Origin: Ewingella allii
GTDB taxonomy: Bacteria; Pseudomonadota; Gammaproteobacteria; Enterobacterales; Enterobacteriaceae
Direction of reading: 5' to 3'
Length of the DNA stretch: 64,000 bases
Assembly: GCF_044430645.1 (NCBI RefSeq)
Contig: NZ_JAWUDN010000002.1
Coordinates: forward strand, 381,080-445,079
Shown: one piece after another, positions 49,909 to 59,188 of the stretch
Layout of the letters: the number at the start of each line of letters is the position of its first letter
Position numbering within the stretch: the first letter of the stretch is position 1
Notes under the pieces: model-generated
Told to the model about the DNA's origin: nothing
The model's input: the letters and a program-made list of their open reading frames with translations, nothing else
Database searches by the model: none
Translations under genes and position numbers: made by a program

Positions 49909-51093
49909 ATGACTAATTCAACCAAGCACTCCCCTCTCACGCCGGGGCTGATCGTTCTTATGGCGATAGCCACGGGCCTGGCGGTCGCCAGTAACTACTA
50001 TCCGCAACCCCTGCTGGAGACCATCGCACGCGCCTTTGGTCTGTCAGTCAATCAGGCCGGTTTTATCGTCACCATTGCCCAGCTCGGCTATGCCTTTGGC
50101 CTGATGTTTATCGTCCCGCTGGGGGATATGTTCGAGCGCCGCAAACTGATCGTGGTGATGACCGCCCTCTCCGCTGTCGGGTTGTTTATCACCGCCATGG
50201 CCCCGACGCTGACCATTATGCTGATTGGTACCGCGCTGACCGGGCTGTTCTCGGTGGTGGCGCAGATTCTAGTGCCACTGGCCGCCACTCTGGCTGAACC
50301 GGCGAAACGCGGCAAAGTGGTCGGATTGATTATGTCCGGCCTGCTGCTGGGTATCCTGCTGGCGCGAACCGTGGCGGGCGCGCTGGCGCAGCTCGGCGGC
50401 TGGCGTACCGTCTACTGGGTGGCCAGCGCCCTGATGCTGATTTTGGCAGTGATCCTTTGGCGTCGTCTGCCGACCCACAAACAGCACACCGACCTGAACT
50501 ACGGCCAGCTGTTGAAATCCATTTTTAGCCTGTTCTTCAAAACGCCGGTGCTGCGTACCCGCGCGTTAATCGGCCTGTGCTCCTTCGCCAACTTCAGCAT
50601 TTTGTGGACCTCCATGGCCTTCCTGCTGGCGGGCCCGGCCTATGGCTATTCCGAAGGAGTGATTGGGCTGTTCGGGCTGGTCGGCGCGGCGGGCGCACTG
50701 GCGGCGACCCGCGCCGGGCAGCTGGCAGATAAAGGCAAGGCGCAGTTGACCACCACTTACGGTTTAATTCTTATCTTGCTGTCATGGGCGGCTATCGCCT
50801 ACGGCCAGCACTCGGTGGTCTCGTTGATTATCGGCATTATCGTGCTGGATTTGGCAGCGCAGGGTGTGCACATCACCAACCAGAGCGTGATTTATAAGTC
50901 GATGCCGGAAGCGCGTAACCGCCTCACCGCAGGTTACATGACCACCTATTTCATCGGCGGCGCGATAGGTTCTGTGTTGTCTGCTTCGGCCTACGAGTGG
51001 GCCGGATGGTATGGCGTTTCCGCCGCTGGCGTGGTGATGAGTATCCTAAACCTGCTGGTCTGGTGGTCGGGTTACAAGTACAAAATGGCCTGA
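49909..51093 (+). CDS. MFS transporter (YgaY-like position)
   Basis: 394-residue transporter with 12 helices. The start at 49909 gives MTNSTKHSPLTPGLIVLM. The loop 2-3 motif is GDMFERRKLIVVM. YPQPLLETIARAFGLS precedes it, typical of drug-efflux members. Gene order (this gene, a ygaZ-like remnant, emrR, emrAB) parallels E. coli ygaY-ygaZH-mprA-emrAB, so it may be the intact counterpart of the cryptic ygaY. Likely controlled by the divergent LysR. Confidence 0.85.
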   Translation: MTNSTKHSPLTPGLIVLMAIATGLAVASNYYPQPLLETIARAFGLSVNQAGFIVTIAQLGYAFGLMFIVPLGDMFERRKLIVVMTALSAVGLFITAMAPTLTIMLIGTALTGLFSVVAQILVPLAATLAEPAKRGKVVGLIMSGLLLGILLARTVAGALAQLGGWRTVYWVASALMLILAVILWRRLPTHKQHTDLNYGQLLKSIFSLFFKTPVLRTRALIGLCSFANFSILWTSMAFLLAGPAYGYSEGVIGLFGLVGAAGALAATRAGQLADKGKAQLTTTYGLILILLSWAAIAYGQHSVVSLIIGIIVLDLAAQGVHITNQSVIYKSMPEARNRLTAGYMTTYFIGGAIGSVLSASAYEWAGWYGVSAAGVVMSILNLLVWWSGYKYKMA

Positions 51094-51131
51094 GACCCAG
51101 ACGGGCTAAGCCTTGATAAAAACTGACAAAC

Positions 51132-51152
51132 GGGGGCAATCATCACGCCCCC
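51132..51152 (+). terminator. Hairpin after the MFS gene
   Basis: GGGGGC and GCCCCC separated by nine bases. Weak T content after it, so termination is uncertain. Confidence 0.5.
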
Positions 51153-51286
51153 TGATTAGCATGCAAATAATAATGATGGAAATTTATTTTACTCCGAGGG
51201 TGTTATCACTACAGACAGTCTGGTAATGTTTGCCCTATAAATTATTCATGAACGATATACATCGTTGACGCCGCACCGACTGTCCT

Positions 51287-51553
51287 ATGCAAACCCACAG
51301 AGTCTTAAAGACGACACTTACCCCGCATGAATCTATGTTCAAGCTGGGAATGGTTGACGGTCCGCCCATCACTATTGGTTATCTCCCTTTCGCATTCCTT
51401 TTTAGCTTTGGCGTCTTATTGATGCCCGCTAACTCGCGCCTTTTGGCACTGTTTTCATCGGGCAGGCGTTTAATTTCTGGCTTCTGGCAGGCAGAAAAAC
51501 ATTCGTTGGCTGAGGCGCCATTTGGCCAGCGAAACGTATTACCTTTCGAATAA
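51287..51553 (+). pseudogene. Possible remnant of ygaZ (AzlC family permease) 5' end
   Basis: 88-codon frame. KLGMVDGPPITIGYLPFAFLFSFG resembles in parts the YgaZ start (EGxxDSLPIVIxYIPVAFAFG) and then loses similarity. In E. coli ygaZH lies exactly here, before mprA. The rest of ygaZ and all of ygaH are missing. Could alternatively be a non-coding stretch that happens to be open. Confidence 0.4.
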
Positions 51554-51606
51554 TTCACCGGAGTTATGAATCACACTTATTGCTAAAGCTTTGGTGATTC
51601 CTGACA

Positions 51607-51635
51607 TTGATATTACTAATTACGATCGTTACTAT
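51607..51635 (+). promoter_or_regulatory. emrR operon promoter with dyad
   Basis: TTGATA (51607-51612), 17-base spacer, TACTAT (51630-51635). The spacer contains the palindrome ACGATCGT (51622-51629), where an autoregulating MarR-type repressor such as EmrR could bind. Confidence 0.55.
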
Positions 51636-51663
51636 GTCAACCGTAACTAATGAGGCTTCTCAT

Positions 51664-52185
51664 ATGGACAGCTCGTTCGCGCCAATTGAAAACATGTTAA
51701 ATATCCGCGCCAAGAAACAGAAAGACTTCCCTTATCAGGAAATTTTGCTGACTCGGTTGTCGATGCACATGCAAAGTAAATTGTTAGAAAATCGCAATAA
51801 GATGCTGAAAGCACAGGGTATTAATGAAACGCTGTTTATGGCGCTTCTGACTCTGGATGCTCAGGAGAGCCACAGCATTCAGCCTTCAGAGCTGAGTTCC
51901 GCACTGGGTTCTTCGCGTACCAACGCCACCCGTATTGCCGATGAACTGGAGAAGCGCGGCTGGATTGAGCGCCGTGAGAGCGATAATGACCGTCGATGCC
52001 TGCATTTGCATTTAACGACGGATGGCGAAGCTTTCATCCAGAAGGTGTTACCGCCTCAACATAAGTGCCTGCATTTCCTTTGGTCGACTCTTGATGCTGA
52101 TGAACAAAAGCAGTTGGAAATCCTGACTCGCAAATTGTTAACCCGCCTCGATCAGATGGATGTCACCGCGACACAATTTTTCTAA
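51664..52185 (+). CDS. emrR: MarR family repressor EmrR (MprA)
   Basis: Drug-responsive repressor of the emr efflux operon. The start at 51664 gives MDSSFAPIENMLNIRAKKQ and 173 residues. The winged-helix core is nearly identical to E. coli: MQSKLLENRNKMLKAQGINE, SSRTNATRIADELEKRGWIE, RRESDNDRRCLHL. Binding of phenolic or uncoupler drugs releases it from DNA. First gene of a four-gene operon. Confidence 0.96.
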   Translation: MDSSFAPIENMLNIRAKKQKDFPYQEILLTRLSMHMQSKLLENRNKMLKAQGINETLFMALLTLDAQESHSIQPSELSSALGSSRTNATRIADELEKRGWIERRESDNDRRCLHLHLTTDGEAFIQKVLPPQHKCLHFLWSTLDADEQKQLEILTRKLLTRLDQMDVTATQFF

Positions 52186-52207
52186 TTTCTGTTCAGGTAA
52201 ACCACAC

Positions 52208-53662
52208 ATGTCACTCCAAGCCAGCTGGAGACTCACGCCGCTGTTCGCCGTTCTGTTATTGGCGGGCTGCGCCTCCAGCGATAACCTCGCTCCGCAGTCA
52301 ACCTTGCTGGATACCCAGCAGTTGAAACTGGCACAACCGAAAGTCAGTTCAATGGCGATCAGTCCGCAATGGTGGCGCAGTCTTAACGACCCGCAACTTG
52401 ATGCCCTGATGACGACGACATTGCAAAATTCGCCGTCACTGCGTCAGGCCGCGGCTCGCGTACGCGAAGCGCAAAGCATCCTTGGAGGCGCTCACGCGGC
52501 GCAGACCCCGAATATTGATGCTACGGCTTCTCGGCGTCGCGAACGTATTTCAAAAAATACCATCCCGCCTTTCCTGACCAGCTACCCGTCAGCGCCTATC
52601 TATGACACCAGTAACGCGCTCGGGCTGAACTTCAACTATGAGCTGGACTGGTGGGGCAAGTTCCAAAATCAGGTCAATGCTGCCAAAGCGCAGGTTGACT
52701 CCGCGCGCGCCGAGCAGGCTCAGGCCGCGCTGAATCTGACCAGCTCCGTCGCCTCTGCTTACTATCAGTTGCAGGCGAATCTGGCGGTGCAGAAAGTCTT
52801 GAAACAGGAAGTCGACAACAATCAGCGTCTGGCAGATTTGCGTAAAGCGCAGTATCAGGCAGGGATCTACGGCGTGGACGTGCCGCAGCAGATTCAGGCT
52901 CAGGCCGACAGCGCCAAGCAGCAGCTGATTGAGTCGCAATCCCAGATTGATCAACTGAAACACCAGTTGGCGGCCCTTGCGGGGCAAGGTCCTGACGCGA
53001 TGAACAATCTGCGCGAAGTGCCGCTTCCTGCCGACGATGCTATCTCGCCGAAGGGTGAATTGACGCTCGACTTGCTGGGTAAACGCCCGGATATCGCCGC
53101 GCAGCGCTCGCTGGTTGAGTCCTATTTGCAGACCGTCAAAGCCACCAAGAAAGAGTTCTACCCGAGCCTAACCATCAGCGCCTTCGCCGGATTGAACACC
53201 ACTGATTTTGGCGGCACGCACCCGAACCTGTTAGAGGCGGCGAGCAAGGCGTGGAACATCACGCCGGCCCTCTCCCTGCCTATCTTCCACGGCGGCGAGT
53301 TGCGTTCCCAGTTAGCCGGAGACTCCGCGCGCTACGACGAGGCCGTTGAGTCTTACAACCAGACCATCCTGACCGCCGTCCAGCAAACTGCCGATGCCAT
53401 GACCGTGGCGCAAAGCAGCGCGGCTCAGTTGCAACAAGCCTCTTCCGCCGTGAAGTCGATTGAAGATGTCTATCGGGTGGCAGATGCGCGTTATAAAGCC
53501 GGGGTGATTGGCCGCGATGAGCTACTCACCGGCCAGTCCGCTTTGTTGCAGCAGCAACAGACGCAGTTGAATGCCAGCAGTAATTTGTTGCAGGCGAAAA
53601 TCAGTCTAATTCGCGAGCTCGGCGGCGGCTATCAGGCCCCGGCAGCGGAAAAAAACCAATAA
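52208..53662 (+). CDS. Outer membrane efflux lipoprotein (NodT/OprM type) in the emr operon
   Basis: 484 residues from the ATG at 52208. Lipoprotein signal with lipobox LLAGC (Cys21). The two repeated OEP domains of a TolC-like factor are visible: PQWWRSLNDPQLDALMTTTL...LRQAAARVREAQ in the first, and GKRPDIAAQRSLVE, KKEFYPSLTISA, LSLPIFHGGELR in the second. In E. coli the Emr pump uses the separately encoded TolC; here a dedicated outer membrane channel is inserted between emrR and emrA. Confidence 0.9.
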   Translation: MSLQASWRLTPLFAVLLLAGCASSDNLAPQSTLLDTQQLKLAQPKVSSMAISPQWWRSLNDPQLDALMTTTLQNSPSLRQAAARVREAQSILGGAHAAQTPNIDATASRRRERISKNTIPPFLTSYPSAPIYDTSNALGLNFNYELDWWGKFQNQVNAAKAQVDSARAEQAQAALNLTSSVASAYYQLQANLAVQKVLKQEVDNNQRLADLRKAQYQAGIYGVDVPQQIQAQADSAKQQLIESQSQIDQLKHQLAALAGQGPDAMNNLREVPLPADDAISPKGELTLDLLGKRPDIAAQRSLVESYLQTVKATKKEFYPSLTISAFAGLNTTDFGGTHPNLLEAASKAWNITPALSLPIFHGGELRSQLAGDSARYDEAVESYNQTILTAVQQTADAMTVAQSSAAQLQQASSAVKSIEDVYRVADARYKAGVIGRDELLTGQSALLQQQQTQLNASSNLLQAKISLIRELGGGYQAPAAEKNQ

Positions 53663-53691
53663 TAAAAACCTAAGCGTGGATGGAGAAAACC

Positions 53692-54888
53692 ATGAGCGAT
53701 AATGCGGGCATTCAGTCAACGCCTCCGCAGGAGCCGGTTGCGACTAAGCAGCCACACAACAAAAAGAAATCACGCAAAATTGCCTTGCTGTTCTTAACGG
53801 GGGTATTTGTCATCATCGCCATCGCCTATCTGATTTACTGGCTGCTGGTGCTGCGTCATTTCCAAAGTACCGATGACGCCTACGTCGCCGGTAATCAGGT
53901 GCAGATCATGGCTCAGGTGTCGGGCAGCGTGACCGACGTGAACTTTGATAGCACCGACTACGTCAAGAAAGGCGATACGCTGGTTGTCCTCGACCCAACC
54001 GACGCCCAACAGGCTTTCGAGCGCGCCAAAACCGCGCTGGCCAATAGCGTGCGTCAAACGCACCAGTCAATCATCAATGGCCGTCAATATCAGGCGAACG
54101 TTGCCCTGCGTCAGACTCAGCTGAAACAGGCTGAAGCTGACCTGAAACGCCGCGTGGTATTGGGAAGCGTTGATGCGATTGGTCGCGAAGAGCTGCAACA
54201 TGCTCATGATGCCGTAGACACCGCCAAGGCCCAGCTCGACGTCGCCGTGCAGCAGTACAACGCCAATCAGGCGATGATCCTCAATACCCCGGTTGATAAA
54301 CAGCCGCAGGTGTTGCAGGCCGCCGCACAGGTGCGCGATGCCTGGTTATCCCTGCAACGAACTAAAGTGGTCAGCCCAATCGACGGTCTGGTTTCACGCC
54401 GTACGGTACAGGTCGGTCAGCAAATCACCCCAGGAACCGCGCTGATGGCAGTAGTTCCCGCCAATCATGTATGGGTTGATGCTAACTTCAAAGAGACTCA
54501 GCTGGCGAACATGCGTATCGGCCAATCCGCTACCGTGGTCAGCGATATGTACGGCGACGACGTGACCTATAAAGGCAAAGTGGTCGGGATGGATATGGGT
54601 ACCGGCGGCGCGTTCTCCCTGCTGCCTGCTCAGAACGCCACCGGTAACTGGATCAAAGTGGTTCAGCGCTTACCAGTGCGTATTCAGCTCGACGACGAAC
54701 AAGTGGCGAAGCACCCGTTGCGCATTGGCTTGTCCACGCTGGTGACGGTCGATACTCAAGACCTGAACGGCTTGGTGCTGGCAGATAAAGTGCGTACCGA
54801 ACCTCTGTATCAGACCACCGCGCTGACGCTGGATCTGGCACCGGTTAACGCCATTATTGCTGATGTGATCAACGCCAATGCTGGCTAA
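53692..54888 (+). CDS. emrA: Membrane fusion (periplasmic adaptor) protein EmrA
   Basis: Links EmrB to the outer membrane channel. The start at 53692 (MSDNAGIQ) has GGAG six bases upstream and gives 398 residues. Inner-membrane anchor IALLFLTGVFVIIAIAYLIY, then STDDAYVAGNQVQIMAQVSG (lipoyl half), a long coiled coil and VSPIDGLVSRRTVQVGQQ. Beta-barrel ANFKETQLANMRIGQ is conserved. Followed by emrB after 17 bases. Confidence 0.95.
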   Translation: MSDNAGIQSTPPQEPVATKQPHNKKKSRKIALLFLTGVFVIIAIAYLIYWLLVLRHFQSTDDAYVAGNQVQIMAQVSGSVTDVNFDSTDYVKKGDTLVVLDPTDAQQAFERAKTALANSVRQTHQSIINGRQYQANVALRQTQLKQAEADLKRRVVLGSVDAIGREELQHAHDAVDTAKAQLDVAVQQYNANQAMILNTPVDKQPQVLQAAAQVRDAWLSLQRTKVVSPIDGLVSRRTVQVGQQITPGTALMAVVPANHVWVDANFKETQLANMRIGQSATVVSDMYGDDVTYKGKVVGMDMGTGGAFSLLPAQNATGNWIKVVQRLPVRIQLDDEQVAKHPLRIGLSTLVTVDTQDLNGLVLADKVRTEPLYQTTALTLDLAPVNAIIADVINANAG

Positions 54889-54905
54889 CGGCTTCGGAGG
54901 CCAAC

Positions 54906-56450
54906 GTGGATAAGAAACCACTAGTCGGCGCGCCGTTAGCCTGGATGACGGTGGCGCTGTCGATGGCCACGTTTATGCAGGTGCTGGACTCCACCATCGC
55001 CAACGTGGCTATTCCGACCATTGCCGGCAACCTCGGTGCCTCGAACTCACAGGGCACCTGGGTTATCACCTCGTTCGGGGTGGCTAACGCCATCTCGATC
55101 CCCATTACTGGCTGGCTGGCGAAACGCATCGGCGAAGTCAAACTGTTCCTGTGGTCTACGGTGCTGTTTGCCTTCGCATCTTGGCTGTGCGGCATGTCCA
55201 ACAGCCTGGAAATGTTGATCTTCTTCCGTGTGGTACAGGGCGTGGTGGCAGGTCCACTGATCCCGCTATCGCAAAGTCTATTGCTGAATAACTATCCTCC
55301 GGCCAAGCGAAGTACCGCCTTAGCGCTATGGTCGATGACGGTGATCGTGGCGCCCATTTGCGGCCCGATCCTCGGCGGTTATATCAGTGATAACTACCAC
55401 TGGGGTTGGATCTTCTTTATCAACGTGCCGATCGGTATCGCCGTGGTGGCCTTGACGCTGAAAACCCTTAAAGGGCGCGAAACGGCAACGCAGATCCGGC
55501 CGATCGACAGCGTCGGGCTGGTGCTGCTGGTGCTGGGGATCGGCTGCTTGCAGGTGATGCTCGACCGGGGCAAAGAGCTGGACTGGTTTAACTCCACGGA
55601 AATTATCGTGCTGGCCGCCGTGGCGGTGGTGGCGCTCTGCTTCCTGGTAGTCTGGGAGTTGACCGACGACCACCCGATAGTCGACCTGTCACTGTTCAAG
55701 TCGCGAAACTTCACCATCGGCGTGCTCTGTATCAGTCTGGCTTACATGCTCTACTTCGGCGCGATTGTTCTGCTGCCGCAGTTACTGCAAGAGGTCTATG
55801 GGTATACCGCGACCTGGGCGGGCCTGGCGTCAGCGCCTGTGGGGATATTGCCAGTAGTGATGTCGCCGATCATCGGCCGCTTCGCCCACAGGCTGGACAT
55901 GCGTAAGCTGATCACCTTCAGCTTTATCATGTACGCGGTGTGCTTCTACTGGCGTGCTTACACCTTCGAGCCGGGCATGGACTTTGGCGCATCGGCGTGG
56001 CCGCAGTTTATTCAGGGCTTCGCCGTCGGCTGCTTCTTTATGCCGCTGACCACCATTATTCTGTCCGGCTTGCCGCCAGAACGCATGGCGGCGGCATCCA
56101 GCTTGTCGAACTTTATTCGTACGCTGGCCGGCTCGATTGGTACCTCGGTCACCACCACCATGTGGGCTAATCGCGAGTCGCTGCACCACGCGCACCTGAC
56201 TGAAAACATCACGCCGTTCAACCCAGAGGCGCAGCAGACCTATCAGCAGTTAGAAGGGATGGGAATGAGCCACCAGCAGGCATCGGGCTGGATTGCGCGG
56301 GAGATAACCAATCAGGGGCTGATCATCTCGGCTAATGAAATTTTCTGGCTATCCGGCGGAGCCTTCTTGATATTGCTGGTCTTAATCTGGTTTGCCCGAC
56401 CTCCGTTTGGCGGTGCGGGTGGCAGCAAGGACGGCGGCGGTGCGCACTAA
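54906..56450 (+). CDS. emrB: Multidrug efflux MFS transporter EmrB (DHA2, 14 helices)
   Basis: Proton-driven exporter of uncouplers and hydrophobic drugs. GTG start with GGAGG close upstream; 514 residues. Family motifs are LDSTIANVAIPTIAGNLGAS (motif D1), GWLAKRIGEVKLFLWS (motif A) and GPILGGYISDNYHWGWIFFI (motif C region). Ends in a terminator, closing the emrR-channel-emrA-emrB operon. Confidence 0.95.
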   Translation: MDKKPLVGAPLAWMTVALSMATFMQVLDSTIANVAIPTIAGNLGASNSQGTWVITSFGVANAISIPITGWLAKRIGEVKLFLWSTVLFAFASWLCGMSNSLEMLIFFRVVQGVVAGPLIPLSQSLLLNNYPPAKRSTALALWSMTVIVAPICGPILGGYISDNYHWGWIFFINVPIGIAVVALTLKTLKGRETATQIRPIDSVGLVLLVLGIGCLQVMLDRGKELDWFNSTEIIVLAAVAVVALCFLVVWELTDDHPIVDLSLFKSRNFTIGVLCISLAYMLYFGAIVLLPQLLQEVYGYTATWAGLASAPVGILPVVMSPIIGRFAHRLDMRKLITFSFIMYAVCFYWRAYTFEPGMDFGASAWPQFIQGFAVGCFFMPLTTIILSGLPPERMAAASSLSNFIRTLAGSIGTSVTTTMWANRESLHHAHLTENITPFNPEAQQTYQQLEGMGMSHQQASGWIAREITNQGLIISANEIFWLSGGAFLILLVLIWFARPPFGGAGGSKDGGGAH

Positions 56451-56480
56451 ACCGCTGAATGAACAGGCTTTTCGCCAAAC

Positions 56481-56509
56481 AAAAAGGACGCCCTGAGGCG
56501 TCCTTTTTT
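56481..56509. terminator. Bidirectional terminator between emrB and yfiF
   Basis: AAAAA-GGACGCC, loop CTGA, GGCGTCC-TTTTTT. Confidence 0.87.
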
Positions 56510-56539
56510 CATGCTTACAGCTGCGGGATCTGGCGGGGA

Positions 56540-57673
56540 TTAACCCTGATTCTGACGCCACCAGTCGGCCAACAAGATGCCGGTCGCGACAGATACGTTC
56601 AGACTTTCCACTTTACCGGTACCACCGATAGAGATGTTGATGTCACCCTGCTGCCAGGCGCTGTCGGACAGGCCGTCGCTCTCTTCACCCAGAACCAACA
56701 CAATTTTGGCTGGCAGTTCGGCTTTGCCGAGCGCGGTGCCTTTATGGCTGGAGGTGGTCACGATGGTGTAACCCGCTTTACGGAAGCTGGCCAGCACGTC
56801 GAGGAAGTTGTCAGCGCTGATGGCTTTAACGTGTTCCGCGCCGCCTTCGGCAGTACGCACCGCAGCACCAGACTCCAGCAGAGCCGGGTCTTGAACCAGC
56901 AAACCTTTCACACCGAAGTGCGCGCAGCTACGCATAATGCCGCCAAGGTTGTGCGGATTACCGACGTTTTCCAGTGCCAGTACGCAATCTTTCGCCGGAG
57001 CCGTTTGCAGATAAGTGTCTGCATCCAAGCCCTGACGCTTTTTGATCAGGAAGCAAACGCCGCCGTGGTGCTCGGTACCAGAGGCTTTCGCCAGCTCGTC
57101 ATCTTCGACCACGTGGTAGGCTTTGCGATTCGCCGCCATCCAGCGCAGCGCTTCGCGGAAACGCGGCGTCACAGACTGCACGAACCAGGCGCGAACAATG
57201 GAGTCAGGACGGCTAGCGAACAGTGCCTGACAGGCGTTTTCGCCGTAGACACGGGTCTCTTCCTGACGCTGACGACGCAGCTGCTCTGGGTCGATAAAGC
57301 TTTTGCCGCTGATTCCGCCGTGATCCGGAGCTGACTCATCGTCTGGCGCGCGGGAAACGGTTTTCCACGGAGAAGAATACGGGCCGTCATCGTCACGCGT
57401 GGAACGCGCAGGACGAGGTGCATCACGACCTGTACGCTGCGGGCGAGCATCGCCACGACGTGCGTCAGGACCGCGTGAATCACCACGGTTATCGCTGCTA
57501 CGACGCTCATTGCGGCGGGCATCGTCTGGACGGGATCCTTGGCGAGGTTTATCGCCTGGACGTCCTTTATTGCTGGAAGGACGTTTATCGTTATTGCGGT
57601 TATCGCCGTCGTCGTCACTGCGGACGTACATCACTTTGACTTTGCCGTTTTTGCCACTGAATGAATCGTTCAT
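56540..57673 (-). CDS. yfiF: TrmH family tRNA/rRNA methyltransferase YfiF
   Basis: SPOUT-class RNA methyltransferase; substrate not established. The ATG at 57673 (MNDSFSGKNGKVKVMYVRS) is preceded by GGAGAG and gives 377 residues. Residues ~20-105 are a low-complexity Arg/Asp/Pro/Gly tail likely to bind RNA. The catalytic domain has ALENVGNPHNLGGIMRSCAH (motif 1), LVLGEESDGLS (motif 2) and IGGTGKVESLNVSVATGILL (motif 3). Divergent from trxC. Confidence 0.92.
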   Translation of the reverse strand: MNDSFSGKNGKVKVMYVRSDDDGDNRNNDKRPSSNKGRPGDKPRQGSRPDDARRNERRSSDNRGDSRGPDARRGDARPQRTGRDAPRPARSTRDDDGPYSSPWKTVSRAPDDESAPDHGGISGKSFIDPEQLRRQRQEETRVYGENACQALFASRPDSIVRAWFVQSVTPRFREALRWMAANRKAYHVVEDDELAKASGTEHHGGVCFLIKKRQGLDADTYLQTAPAKDCVLALENVGNPHNLGGIMRSCAHFGVKGLLVQDPALLESGAAVRTAEGGAEHVKAISADNFLDVLASFRKAGYTIVTTSSHKGTALGKAELPAKIVLVLGEESDGLSDSAWQQGDINISIGGTGKVESLNVSVATGILLADWWRQNQG

Positions 57674-57901
57674 TTCTCTCTCCACCTACGCGCAGGGCGC
57701 GAAGATTACCTGATGTCTGTGTGCTAAGCCACTTGCTTTGGACCAAAAGCTTAAAACTATCGTATTCATTGAATAAACCACGTTGTTCGCTCGCCCGCAT
57801 CTCTCCATACTTACAACAAATAAGTAACATATCAGCCCCGCGGTTACCGCTAACAGGTTCGGGTTGATCCGATCCCATTTGAGCAATACAGAGGCTATTT
57901 T

Positions 57902-58321
57902 ATGAATACGATTTGTCCATCATGTCAGGCCACTAATCGCCTGCCAGAGGATCGTATCAATGACGGCGCTAAGTGTGGCCGATGCGGCCATGCCCTATTT
58001 TCCGGCAGCGTGGTTCATGCAACTGCCAGTACGCTGGATAAATACCTGCAAGATGATCTGCCGGTGGTTATCGACTTCTGGGCCCCGTGGTGCGGCCCGT
58101 GCGTGAGCTTTGCGCCGATCTTCGAAGACGTCGCGCAGGAACGTGCCGGTAAAATCCGCTTCATTAAAGTCAATACTGAAGCCGAGCCGGAGCTGAGTGC
58201 GCGTTTTCGCATCCGCAGCATTCCTACCATTATGGTATTCAATGAGGGCAAAATGGTCGACTCTCTGGGCGGTGCCATGCCCAAGACGCCTTTCAACAAT
58301 TGGCTGAATGAATCATTGTAA
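57902..58321 (+). CDS. trxC: Thioredoxin 2 (zinc-binding)
   Basis: Cytoplasmic disulfide reductase of the oxidative-stress response. N-terminal zinc finger with Cys5, Cys8, Cys25 and Cys28, followed by a thioredoxin fold with active site WCGPC (Cys64, Cys67) and the cis-proline loop RSIPTIM. 139 residues, the usual length. In E. coli OxyR controls it; no clear OxyR site was identified in 57674-57901. Confidence 0.96.
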   Translation: MNTICPSCQATNRLPEDRINDGAKCGRCGHALFSGSVVHATASTLDKYLQDDLPVVIDFWAPWCGPCVSFAPIFEDVAQERAGKIRFIKVNTEAEPELSARFRIRSIPTIMVFNEGKMVDSLGGAMPKTPFNNWLNESL

Positions 58322-58346
58322 CGCATAAGTCAGAATTAAGCCCTGA

Positions 58347-58380
58347 CCAATGGCCTGCTTGATGCGGGCCATTGGTTTTT
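58347..58380 (+). terminator. trxC terminator
   Basis: CCAATGGCC / GGCCATTGG with further pairing in an 11-base loop, then TTTTT. Confidence 0.87.
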
Positions 58381-58451
58381 ATGCTGACAAGAACCTACCA
58401 CTTGCGGGCAACGGCGATTAGAATAGCCGGTTTTCCACCCGCGGAATGCTT

Positions 58452-59156
58452 ATGTCAGACAATGCCGTTCTTCGCCTGCGTGCGCAGCGTTTAGCTCAAT
58501 CTACTCGTCCCTTTCTGGCGCGCGGCTCGCGGGCTATTCGCTGCCAGTCCTGCCTGCTGCCGAAACGCAATTGCATCTGCGCCACGCGGGAGATTCATCA
58601 GGCCACCAGCCGCTTCTGCTTGGTGATGTTCGACACCGAACCCATGAAGCCGAGCAATACCGGGCGGCTGATCGCTGACGTGCTGCCTGATACCCAAGCC
58701 TTTATGTGGTCGCGCACTGAAACCGATCCGGCCTTGCTGGAAGCCATTGCTGACCCAACGCGTCAGGCTTACGTGGTGTTCCCGGCCTCTTTCGCCCAGC
58801 CTCCGCGCCAGGTCTTTACTGAAATTCCGGCAGGCAGCAAGCCGCCGCTGTTTATCATGCTCGATGGCACCTGGACCGAAGCCCGCAAGATGTTCCGCAA
58901 AAGCCCTTATCTGGATAACCTGCCGGTGTTCTCGCTTGATGTGAGTGCTAGCTCCGACTACATCCTGCGCGAAGCCTCGCGTCCGGAACTGCACTGCACG
59001 GTAGAAGTGGCGGCGGCAGCACTTGAAAAAGCCGGAGATCTGGCCGCCTCGGCTGGCCTTTCGCGCCACTTTACCCACTTCCGCACCCAATATTTAGCCG
59101 GAAAACCTCATCATCCGGTGCATCAACTCACAGCAAAAGAGCCGGAAAGCTTCTAG
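58452..59156 (+). CDS. tapT: tRNA-uridine aminocarboxypropyltransferase (DTW domain)
   Basis: Adds the acp3 group to U47 of tRNAs (formerly YfiP). Zinc-type cysteines CQSCLLPKRNCIC and the DTW-family core FIMLDGTWTEARKMFRKSP are present. 234 residues. ATG at 58446 and 58452 are both in frame; the second has CGGA seven bases upstream. Lies directly before patZ, as in E. coli. Confidence 0.92.
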   Translation: MSDNAVLRLRAQRLAQSTRPFLARGSRAIRCQSCLLPKRNCICATREIHQATSRFCLVMFDTEPMKPSNTGRLIADVLPDTQAFMWSRTETDPALLEAIADPTRQAYVVFPASFAQPPRQVFTEIPAGSKPPLFIMLDGTWTEARKMFRKSPYLDNLPVFSLDVSASSDYILREASRPELHCTVEVAAAALEKAGDLAASAGLSRHFTHFRTQYLAGKPHHPVHQLTAKEPESF

Positions 59157-59188
59157 AATCAAAAGCATCACGGATTTGAGGAAAGAGA

